Of a stretch of DNA of 64,000 bases, positions 1 through 6,550 are shown piece after piece. The stretch comes from Chlorobiaceae bacterium (GTDB lineage Bacteria > Bacteroidota > Chlorobiia > Chlorobiales > Chlorobiaceae): assembly GCA_013334865.1 (NCBI GenBank), contig JAAXWS010000002.1:1-64000 (forward strand), read 5' to 3'. Both the position numbers and the translations under genes were made by a program. The notes under the pieces are model-generated. The model was not told the origin of the DNA. It ran no database searches and saw nothing but the letters and a program-made list of their open reading frames with translations. Position 1 is the first letter of the stretch. The number at the start of each line of letters is the position of its first letter.

Positions 1-882
1 AACCTCGACCTGACGGCGCTGACCCGCTGCACTCCTGACGAGCACCTGACCTATGAGTTTGGAGTTGCGCAGAAGACCCGCACCCCGAACCTCTACGAGC
101 GTTACTCCTGGTCGCGCAATGCCATGGCGCTGATCATGAACAACTACGTGGGGGACGGCAACGGCTACCTCGGCAATCCTGACCTGAAGCCTGAAGTAGC
201 CCGCACCGTCAGCGCAAGCGCAAGCTTGCACAGCGGGGACAAGAGCTGGGAGTTGAAGGTTTCGCCCTACTTTACCTGGGTGGCCGACTATATCGACGCC
301 GTGCAATGGGATCGCACGTCCAATGTCGCCACGACGAACCCCGCCGGCCAGTTCGGTATCCTGAGGTATATGAACCAGACCGGCCGCCTTTTCGGCGTGG
401 ATGTCTCCGGGCGCATGCCGCTCGGTGAAAACGGCCTCGGTGAGTGGCGTGCGAAGGGCCTGGTGAACTATGTGAACGGGCGCAACGTCGATACCGGAAG
501 CGGGCTCTACAACATCATGCCGCTGAATACCAAGCTATCGCTCGACCAGCAGGTCGGCAGCCTCGGCAATACGCTGGAGATGGTTGCCGTGGCGAGGAAG
601 AACGACACATCCGTACCTCGACAGGAGCTTTCGACCGCAGGGTACACCCTGTTCAACTGGCGAGGCAGCTACACCATCGACAAACTGCGTTTCGACTTCG
701 GTGTCGAGAACATCTTCGACAGGTTCTACTCTCTGCCGCTCGGAGGGGTGTATACCGGCCAAGGTCAGACCATGAGCATGAACCCGGCGACAATGAATCC
801 TCCAGTGTACAATATGCCGTTCGGTATCGCCGTTCCGGGCATGGGTCGTTCGGTGTATGTCGGGATGAACTACAGGTTCTGA
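1..882 (+). CDS. TonB-dependent outer-membrane receptor, C-terminal part (5' truncated by window edge)
   Basis: The reading frame is open from base 1, so the N-terminal plug domain lies outside the window. The visible 293 residues are beta-barrel sequence: an FGVAQKTRTPNLYERYSW stretch near the start, alternating aromatic/polar strands (FRFDFG-like, ENIFDRFY) and a terminal YVGMNYRF ending in Phe, the usual signal for outer-membrane barrel assembly. Family role is energy-dependent import of siderophores, corrinoids or metal chelates across the outer membrane. The ligand cannot be told from this fragment. A strong terminator follows directly, so this is the last gene of its transcript and is not joined to the cyc2 region. 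Confidence 0.9.
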   Translation, partial: NLDLTALTRCTPDEHLTYEFGVAQKTRTPNLYERYSWSRNAMALIMNNYVGDGNGYLGNPDLKPEVARTVSASASLHSGDKSWELKVSPYFTWVADYIDAVQWDRTSNVATTNPAGQFGILRYMNQTGRLFGVDVSGRMPLGENGLGEWRAKGLVNYVNGRNVDTGSGLYNIMPLNTKLSLDQQVGSLGNTLEMVAVARKNDTSVPRQELSTAGYTLFNWRGSYTIDKLRFDFGVENIFDRFYSLPLGGVYTGQGQTMSMNPATMNPPVYNMPFGIAVPGMGRSVYVGMNYRF

Positions 883-910
883 GTCCGCCCCCATTCACAC
901 GATCCTGCCG

Positions 911-948
911 AAGCTGTCCCGGGCCCCTAACCGGGACAGCTTTTTTTT
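911..948 (+). terminator. Rho-independent terminator of the TonB receptor gene
   Basis: A perfect 12-bp stem (911-922 with 931-942, AAGCTGTCCCGG and its complement) encloses an 8-nt loop and runs into eight T. It lies 29 bases after the stop codon. Confidence 0.92.
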
Positions 949-1004
949 GGCGCAGGCAATTGATTAACTTCACTCTGGCCAAGGTCCCCCCCCGACACTG
1001 TCAC

Positions 1005-1066
1005 ATCCAAATCGAAATCGTGATCGGATTCGCAATCGATTTGGATTTCGATACCGGTTTCGATGA
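1005..1066. repeat. Degenerate ATCG-rich intergenic repeat
   Basis: The stretch is built of overlapping words such as AATCGAAATCG and GGATTTCGAT and holds a 10-bp inverted repeat, ATCCAAATCG at 1005-1014 and CGATTTGGAT at 1037-1046. The same words, including ATCCAAATCG, recur at 21472-21556. It sits just upstream of the Sel1 gene. Confidence 0.6.
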
Positions 1067-1109
1067 GGAAAGAGAACTTCTATCCCGAGAACATGGAGAA
1101 TCCCTTACG

Positions 1110-1496
1110 ATGAAAAGCCTGTATTTCGCCTTGTTGTTCCTGCTGACCCTGAGCGTGACGGCCAAGGCCGACCCTGCGCGGTTCAGGATGATTCGCGAGG
1201 AGGCGGAAAAAGGGGATGCGAAAGCACAGAACATGCTGGGGGTCTATTACCAGCTCGGGTTGAGCACCGAAGAGAACGACGCAGAGGCGGCCAGATGGTT
1301 CCGCAAGGCTGCCGAGCAGGGGCACGGTGAGGCGCAGTTCAACCTCGGCGATGCCTATGAACATGGAAAGGGGGTGCCGCTCGACAGGAAGGAGGCACTA
1401 TCCTGGTACAGGAAGTCATGCGACAATGGCTGCAAGTGCGGATGCCGCAGCTACCGTAACCTCAAAAAAGAGCTTGAATTCAATCCGCTGCCATAA
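1110..1496 (+). CDS. Secreted Sel1-repeat (TPR-like) protein
   Basis: 128 residues. An N-terminal signal peptide (MKSLYFALLFLLTLSVTAKA, cut near residue 20) is followed by two Sel1-like repeats with their hallmark phrases: GDAKAQNMLGVYYQLG, AARWFRKAAEQGHGEAQFNLG and GVPLDRKEALSWYRKSC. Sel1 repeats form alpha-alpha superhelices used for protein-protein contacts, often in envelope or secreted proteins. The C-terminus is cysteine-rich (CDNGCKCGC), which may be disulfide-bonded or bind metal; that is inference. The start at 1110 was chosen over a much longer in-frame extension because it has a GGAGAA ribosome site 9 bases upstream and begins with a signal peptide. No partner is evident. Confidence 0.8.
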   Translation: MKSLYFALLFLLTLSVTAKADPARFRMIREEAEKGDAKAQNMLGVYYQLGLSTEENDAEAARWFRKAAEQGHGEAQFNLGDAYEHGKGVPLDRKEALSWYRKSCDNGCKCGCRSYRNLKKELEFNPLP

Positions 1497-2206
1497 GAAA
1501 GTGTGGTTTTTTTTAAAAAATAGTTCCCCGGGGATTCCCAACGTTTGCGAGAATTGAAATTATTTATTACAATTGTTAAGAATGACCACAGGGCAGTGTA
1601 GCAGGTTTGAGTTCCCTCCTTCCTTATGCCCGTTCGATACACATGACATATGACCCCCTTCCTCGAGTAAACGCTTCCAGCGCGTGGGGTTTCGACGCAC
1701 GATGATGATACTTCCTTGATTTGCTGATCGGCATTTATTTTTCACGTTGAATCTGATTGGTTTCAGGGCAATTTCGCCGGAACGGATCGTTTCCGGTTTT
1801 TTCCTGAACCCAAATCCTGAATTCGGATGACTGTCCGATTCCCGGTAGGGGATGGTACGTTCTGCTCGATTCGGGAGGCCTGATTTTACGTTACCCTGTA
1901 GTATAACTATATCGACATATAGTTTTTCGCTATCGGTGTTCAGCCGATGAGATTCTCGACTCATAAGGGCCGGGTATCTCTATGTGATGGCGTATAAACA
2001 ATTGTTATCAGTCTGTATCGCGCTTGACGGTTGCTCCCGCTCTTTACGCAAAGGAATCGACACATCATGTCTTGGCATGACTCGCCACTAGTCTCATGCA
2101 GGAGCTTGGTACGTATGGGGCAGGGTATCTCGGTTTATCAGTTCTTTTTCATGGTCAGTAATTTTAATAGTCAGCAATCATCACTAATCAACACATGGAG
2201 TCATTC
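1497..2206. promoter_or_regulatory. 710-base intergenic region upstream of cyc2 containing a 20-base dyad
   Basis: No credible gene is seen; an opposite-strand frame of 134 codons (1560-1964) has no recognisable composition or motif. The region is AT-richer than its flanks. It holds the candidate terminator at 1777-1802 and a perfect dyad at 1905-1924 (AACTATAT, spacer CGAC, ATATAGTT), which has the size of a dimeric repressor or activator operator and lies 283 bases before the cyc2 start. I could not place a convincing -35/-10 pair. Confidence 0.5.
1777..1802 (+). terminator. Possible Rho-independent terminator in the long gap upstream of cyc2
   Basis: CCGGAA (1777-1782) pairs with TTCCGG (1791-1796) and is followed by six T. 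It lies about 280 bases after the Sel1 stop, so it would end either a long Sel1 3' tail or a short unannotated transcript. The stem is only 6 bp. Confidence 0.4.
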
Positions 2207-3475
2207 ATGAGGAAAAAGCTAACCATTGCCTCTCTCGTTTCGCTCTGCACGGTGCCGCTGGTCACCCCCTCGAACGACGCATCGGCCATCCCTGCTTTTG
2301 CCAGGAAGTACGGCACCTCCTGCTACACCTGTCACTCGGGTTTCCCTGCAAGGAACGCTTTTGGCGAAGCCTTCAAGAACAACGGCTATCGCTGGCCGGG
2401 TGGTGAAGACGAGGACAAGACCAAGCAGGATCAGCTGAAAATGGGCGCCGATGGATGGAAGAAGACTTTCCCCGAAAGCCCTTGGCCGGCAGAGATTCCG
2501 GGGTATGCGCCGATATCGCTTTGGGTTCGCGGCAACCTTGCTGATTATGCCACAAGTTCCGAAAAACAGGATGGGACAGTGGTTACCCCATCGAGGTCAC
2601 TGTGGGGTAGTGGCGTGTTCAACAACGCGACTATTTTCTTCGGCGGTACCATGGGTGACAACCTTTCTGCACTGGTCCAGTACAACCCGACGGCAGGGAG
2701 CACTACCGGCCAGCTGGTATGGACGTTCAAGCCGGGCCTGAAGCTGGCGTTCGGAAACGGGTTCACCGACCTCAGCTTTGGAAACGCAACAAACAATACC
2801 GCTTTCGCATCTTCGCTTGTTCCCGCCTTTGGTAACGCCACCGGCAGCAGCGTAGCGGAACTCGTGTACATCCCGCAGGATTACCTCAAGTTCACTGCTG
2901 GTGTCGGACAGGCAGGAACAAACGTCACCAACAGCTTTTCTGACTTGAAATACTTCCGCGCGAGGTACAAGGTCGGTGGCGCAGGCCTCCTGAGCGGTGC
3001 TGGCGGTACTTACGGCAACGAATTCGTCGGCCTCGACAACAATATCACGTTTGCGACAATGGTGTACAGCGCTGCTCCCGGAACCGCTGCCGCAGCTGGT
3101 GCTGCCGCAAGTGCTTTCGTGTCTTCCACCGGCGTCACCGAACGCTTGATTTGGGAAGCTGACGTCACCGGCAGCTATGGCAACTTCCTCGGAGGCCTTG
3201 GCTTCAGCAGGAGCACCAACATCTCGAAGAGCAACATCAAGGCAGAAGCGGCCTACTTCCTCTATCCCTGGTTGAAGGGATCGGTCGTCTACACTGGACT
3301 TAACCAGCAGGATACCCCGACGGTTGCATATGCACTGACGACCCACGTGCGCGCCAATGCCTCCCTGACGGCAACGTATACCCAGAACCTCAGGCAGTGG
3401 TCGGCGACGAAGAGCCCAGTTACGACTGGCTCCAACCAGAATACCATTGCGTTGGCCGGTGCCTTTGCCTTCTGA
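2207..3475 (+). CDS. cyc2: Cyc2-type fused monoheme cytochrome c-outer membrane porin
   Basis: 422 residues. A signal peptide (about residues 1-27, ending ASA) is followed by a short cytochrome domain with one heme site, CYTCH at 39-43, inside the family-typical context FARKYG...C..CH...P.RNAFGEAFKNNGYRW. The remaining ~350 residues are Gly/Thr/Ser/aromatic-rich amphipathic strands, as in an outer-membrane barrel, ending AGAFAF. This architecture is that of Cyc2, the Fe(II) oxidase of acidophilic and neutrophilic iron oxidisers and of photoferrotrophic Chlorobium, which passes electrons from extracellular Fe(II) into the periplasm. The ATG at 2207 is preferred over one at 2195 because GGAG (2197-2200) then sits 6 bases upstream and a clean signal peptide results. 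The long regulated-looking leader and the downstream cytochrome operon fit this role. Function in this organism is inferred. Confidence 0.85.
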   Translation: MRKKLTIASLVSLCTVPLVTPSNDASAIPAFARKYGTSCYTCHSGFPARNAFGEAFKNNGYRWPGGEDEDKTKQDQLKMGADGWKKTFPESPWPAEIPGYAPISLWVRGNLADYATSSEKQDGTVVTPSRSLWGSGVFNNATIFFGGTMGDNLSALVQYNPTAGSTTGQLVWTFKPGLKLAFGNGFTDLSFGNATNNTAFASSLVPAFGNATGSSVAELVYIPQDYLKFTAGVGQAGTNVTNSFSDLKYFRARYKVGGAGLLSGAGGTYGNEFVGLDNNITFATMVYSAAPGTAAAAGAAASAFVSSTGVTERLIWEADVTGSYGNFLGGLGFSRSTNISKSNIKAEAAYFLYPWLKGSVVYTGLNQQDTPTVAYALTTHVRANASLTATYTQNLRQWSATKSPVTTGSNQNTIALAGAFAF

Positions 3476-3719
3476 TCAAGTCAGTTCTTGACTCTGCAAG
3501 TGTCTGGAAAGGAGTGTCCGAAACCGGTTCACCAAAGTGTTCTTTGATCGGCGCTTCTTTCCTCGACGCTTGCGTCGTAAATGATCTCACCGCTACAATT
3601 TCCTGATCTTCTTCCGCCTCGGGGACGGGGTGGAGGAAAATCCGGAATATCCGGTGCCAACCGGAGCTGGAGGTCATTGGCCTTTTGGTTCTTTGTTTTT
3701 GGTGTGTGGTTGTGTTGGG

Positions 3720-3784
3720 GGTGTGCTCGCCTGAGGGTTGCATTCCGGCATTGCTGGAGCAACCTGTAGCGGGCACACCTTTTT
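3720..3784 (+). terminator. Three-tier hairpin plus T-tract between cyc2 and the Rieske gene (terminator or attenuator)
   Basis: An outer 11-bp stem (3720-3730 with 3769-3779, one G-T pair), an internal loop, a 6-bp stem GGTTGC/GCAACC (3736-3741 with 3759-3764) and an inner 6-bp stem TCCGGC/GCTGGA (3744-3749 with 3753-3758) around a 3-nt loop, followed by five T. It lies 245 bases after cyc2 and 80 bases before the Rieske start, so it could end the cyc2 transcript or tune read-through into the operon. The preceding 240 bases (3476-3719) hold no recognisable gene. Confidence 0.65.
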
Positions 3785-3863
3785 ATATGCCCGACGACAT
3801 TGGTCCCCGGGTGACGGGGACATGGATTTGAAAAACGTCTCAAGAAAGTAAAAGAGATACTCA

Positions 3864-4415
3864 ATGCAGGATGAAACAACGCTTCATGGAGAACATGGCA
3901 CGTCGGGCGGCCCGTCGCCAGTCGACAACGACAGGCGCAACTTCCTGACGAAAGTCGGTTGGGGCAGCCTCGCCGGGTTCCTGGCCATCAACTCCTACGC
4001 ATTCCTCAGGTTCTTCTACCCGAGGGTGCTTTTCGAACCGCCGTCGCAGTTCAAGGTGGGATTTCCCGCCGACTATCCTCCGGGTACGGTGAACTCGCAG
4101 TACCAGAGGGAGTTCGGCACCTGGATCATCCGCCTGCAGGACGGAAGGTTCTTTGCGATGGAGTCGAAGTGCACCCACCTGGGATGCACCCCGAGCTGGC
4201 TCGAGTCGCAGAAGAAGTTCAAGTGCCCCTGCCACGGCAGCGGTTACTACATCTCCGGGCTGAACTTCGAAGGGCCCGCGCCGAGGCCGATGGATCGATT
4301 CAAGATCAGCATCGCCGAGGACGGCCAGTTGCAGGTCGACAAGACCATCAAGTTCCCGGGAATCCCCGGCAAGGAGTCGAACGAGGTCTATCCGCAGAGC
4401 CTCCTGAAGGCATAG
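3864..4415 (+). CDS. petC: Rieske [2Fe-2S] protein of a bc-type quinol/cytochrome c oxidoreductase
   Basis: 183 residues. A twin-arginine motif (RRNFL, 24-28) precedes a single hydrophobic anchor at about 31-50, so the protein is probably Tat-exported and stays membrane-tethered with its cluster domain in the periplasm. The cluster ligands are in the two classic boxes CTHLGC (103-108) and CPCHGS (121-126), both intact, and the two extra cysteines of the disulfide are present. The family moves one electron from quinol (or, in reverse, to quinone) between the Qo site and a c-type cytochrome. It heads a tightly spaced operon with ferredoxin, split cytochrome b and two c-type cytochromes. Chlorobi normally carry a petCB pair with fused cytochrome b; this would be a second, different complex. 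Confidence 0.93.
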   Translation: MQDETTLHGEHGTSGGPSPVDNDRRNFLTKVGWGSLAGFLAINSYAFLRFFYPRVLFEPPSQFKVGFPADYPPGTVNSQYQREFGTWIIRLQDGRFFAMESKCTHLGCTPSWLESQKKFKCPCHGSGYYISGLNFEGPAPRPMDRFKISIAEDGQLQVDKTIKFPGIPGKESNEVYPQSLLKA

Positions 4416-4448
4416 CGGTAATCGGTAACAAGAAATCGGGAAGCCCAT

Positions 4449-4784
4449 ATGATGGACAACCATGAGGAGATCACCCTGACCGCGACGCCGTCGGCCCCTG
4501 AACGTCCGGGGCAACGGAAGCGCGGCCTTGCCCGCAACAATCCGGACCAGTGCACCGGATGCGGGATCTGCGTCAAGAGCTGCCCGACGGGTTGCATCAC
4601 CATTATCGAATCCGAGCTGAACTTCAACGGCGTAGCGCATATCGATGACAACCGTTGCACCGGTTGCAACATCTGCGCCATCGACTGCCCGTGGTTCGCG
4701 ATCGATATGTTGAACCCGGACGGTTCCCGACGGGATCCCTCCGAATATGCAAAGCAGGCGCACCGCCTTCGCGGATACCACTAA
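4449..4784 (+). CDS. 2[4Fe-4S] ferredoxin-type subunit encoded inside the bc operon
   Basis: 111 residues, no signal peptide, so cytoplasmic. Two complete four-cysteine cluster motifs are visible: CTGCGICVKSCP near 35-46 and CTGCNICAIDCP near 70-81, each of the CX2CX2CX3CP type that binds a low-potential [4Fe-4S] cluster. A basic N-terminus (RPGQRKRGLARN) and a 24-residue C-terminal tail flank the fold. The second motif resembles NuoI-like and other complex-bound ferredoxins more than free bacterial ferredoxin. Its place between the Rieske and cytochrome b genes, 33 bases after the former and 30 before the latter, suggests a subunit docked on the cytoplasmic face of cytochrome b, but that is inference. 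The ATG codons at 4449 and 4452 are both possible starts. Confidence 0.88.
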   Translation: MMDNHEEITLTATPSAPERPGQRKRGLARNNPDQCTGCGICVKSCPTGCITIIESELNFNGVAHIDDNRCTGCNICAIDCPWFAIDMLNPDGSRRDPSEYAKQAHRLRGYH

Positions 4785-4814
4785 GCGGTTTGTAACATAA
4801 AATTCGACAGGCAA

Positions 4815-5579
4815 ATGAACAGTCTCTACGACAAGGTCAAGAAAAACCTGATATGGAAATCCGTATTCAGGAGAGATTACCGGGACAATGCCAGAAGCCG
4901 TGCCATGGCCATTTTCGGCAACGTGTTCCTCCACCTGCATCCAGTCAAGGTGCGTGAAAGCGCCGTCAAGCTGCGCTACACCTGGGGCATGGGGGGCATC
5001 ACCTTCCTCGCCTTCATCATCCTGACCATCACGGGCGTCGTGCTGATGTTCTATTATCATCCGACGGTCGACCTGGCTTACCTCGACATGAAGGACCTTG
5101 AGTTCCAGGCGCCCTACGGCGTCATCAGCAGGAACCTGCACCGGTGGGCTGCCCACTTCATGGTCATCGTGGTGATGATCCACATGTTCAGGGTATTCAT
5201 GACCGGCTCCTACAAGGCTCCCCGCCAGTTCAACTGGGGCATCGGGGTGATCCTTCTGGTGCTGACCTTCCTCCTGAGCTTCACCGGTTACCTCCTTCCC
5301 TGGGACCAGCTGGGCTTCTGGGCTATCACGGTCGGAACCAACATGGGTGCGGCAACGCCGCTGCTCGGTTTCCAGGGGCCGTTCAGCGAATATCTCCACA
5401 TCACGCCATACAACGACGTGCGTTTCGCCCTGCTTGGCGGGGCATCGGTCGGCGGCAACGCGTTGCTCAGGTCCTACATCTGGCACTGCATCGCTATTCC
5501 GCTCATCTCGATCATCCTCATGTTCGTGCATTTCTGGCGTGTCAGGAAGGACGGCGGTATTTCAAGACCTCAACACTAA
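4815..5579 (+). CDS. petB: Cytochrome b6-type N-terminal cytochrome b subunit
   Basis: 254 residues with four membrane helices. Both heme b pairs are present: H109 and H123 (LHRWAAH...IHMFR, 13 residues between) and H224 and H239 (WHC...[12 protein letters not shown], 14 residues between). The 14-residue spacing in the last helix is the b6 pattern, whereas mitochondrial-type cytochrome b has 13. The length also matches b6 rather than full cytochrome b. The protein ends soon after helix four and the Qo/subunit IV half is a separate gene directly downstream. It would form the transmembrane electron path of a quinol:cytochrome c oxidoreductase working forwards or in reverse. Confidence in the family is high; the direction of electron flow is unknown. 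Confidence 0.93.
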   Translation: MNSLYDKVKKNLIWKSVFRRDYRDNARSRAMAIFGNVFLHLHPVKVRESAVKLRYTWGMGGITFLAFIILTITGVVLMFYYHPTVDLAYLDMKDLEFQAPYGVISRNLHRWAAHFMVIVVMIHMFRVFMTGSYKAPRQFNWGIGVILLVLTFLLSFTGYLLPWDQLGFWAITVGTNMGAATPLLGFQGPFSEYLHITPYNDVRFALLGGASVGGNALLRSYIWHCIAIPLISIILMFVHFWRVRKDGGISRPQH

Positions 5580-5598
5580 ACCCCGGCGATAGATAATT

Positions 5599-6483
5599 AT
5601 GAATCCATTTATCGAAATCATCACCCAGCCGGACAACATCGCCATTGTGATCATGATCGTGATGGTGACGTTCTTCACGCTCTGGGGTTTTCAGCAGGCC
5701 TTCCAGAACGACAAGCTCAAGGCCTCAGGTTATGCGGTAGACGGTGAACTCGACAAGGATGTCGATACGTTCAAGCCTCTGGTGCGCATCGAGCTCATCA
5801 TCTCGCTTGTCGTCATGCTCTTCCTGACCATCTGGTCAATTTGGGTTGACGCGCCGCTTGAGGAGATCGCCAACCCGACGATCACGCCGAACCCGGCAAA
5901 GGCCCCGTGGTATTTCCTCGGATTGCAGGAGCTGCTCGTCTACTTCGATCCGTGGCTTGCCGGCGTCGTGCTGCCGACGTTGATCGTCGTGGGCCTGCTC
6001 GCGATTCCCTATATCGACATCAACCCGAAAGGGAATGGTTACTACACCTTTGAAGAGCGGAAGTATGCGATCGTGATCTTCGCCTTCGGCTTCTTCATCC
6101 TCTGGCTGCTCCTCATTGTCATCGGCGTCTTCGACAGGGGACCGGGTTGGCTCTGGTACTGGCCATGGGAGGAATGGGACCACCAGCGGGTCGTGTTCGA
6201 GCCGACGCGTGACTTGACCCAGGTGATCGGCATCGAATCGCGCTCGATCCCGGGCTTCATCATCGGCGCCATCGTGGTGATCGGTTATTACGTTGCCGGC
6301 ATGCTGCTGCCGCTCAGGCACTGGCGGAAGAACAATCCTGAACTTCTTGCGCAGCTCGGCATGATACGGTACAACCTCATCATGTTCCTGTTCGTCACCA
6401 TGATGTCGGTTCCGATCAAGATGGTGCTCCGTCTCGTCTTTCTGGTGAAATATGTCTGGATAACCCCGTGGTTCAACGTCTGA
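5599..6483 (+). CDS. petD: Cytochrome b C-terminal / subunit IV-type protein
   Basis: 294 residues, much longer than cyanobacterial subunit IV (about 160), with helices near 13-32, 63-82, 118-137, 156-178, 218-238 and 258-280. The quinol-oxidation loop reads NPAKAPWYFLGLQELL (about 98-112): it aligns with the PEWY loop but has APWY (102-105), so the glutamate that normally accepts a Qo proton is absent. An LGLQELL continuation like this is seen in split bc complexes of deltaproteobacteria and relatives. An extra Trp-rich periplasmic segment (WLWYWPWEEW) follows the fourth helix. It completes cytochrome b with the preceding gene, 19 bases away. A proton exit other than the PEWY glutamate must be assumed if it is a functional Qo site. 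Confidence 0.88.
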   Translation: MNPFIEIITQPDNIAIVIMIVMVTFFTLWGFQQAFQNDKLKASGYAVDGELDKDVDTFKPLVRIELIISLVVMLFLTIWSIWVDAPLEEIANPTITPNPAKAPWYFLGLQELLVYFDPWLAGVVLPTLIVVGLLAIPYIDINPKGNGYYTFEERKYAIVIFAFGFFILWLLLIVIGVFDRGPGWLWYWPWEEWDHQRVVFEPTRDLTQVIGIESRSIPGFIIGAIVVIGYYVAGMLLPLRHWRKNNPELLAQLGMIRYNLIMFLFVTMMSVPIKMVLRLVFLVKYVWITPWFNV

Positions 6484-6550
6484 GCCTATCGGGCTTGAAC
6501 GCGAGGTAAACAAGGTGTCATTGAACGTCCATTAATAAAAACTGCTGAAA

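Noticed and set aside
444-1109. An upstream extension of the Sel1 gene by 222 codons
   Set aside because: It overlaps the TonB receptor in another frame, crosses a terminator, and the real gene starts at 1110 with a ribosome site and signal peptide.
1560-1964. A 134-codon minus-strand frame in the cyc2 leader
   Set aside because: No motif, no ribosome site and a composition like random sequence; the interval instead holds a terminator-like hairpin and a dyad.
3720-3784. An integron attC site in the hairpin before the Rieske gene
   Set aside because: The core words RYYYAAC and GTTRRRY do not flank the arms, and there is no integrase or cassette structure.
3861-5531. A 556-codon open frame opposite the Rieske, ferredoxin and cytochrome b genes
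   Set aside because: Antisense to three genes with intact cofactor motifs; composition is typical of a reverse-complement shadow.
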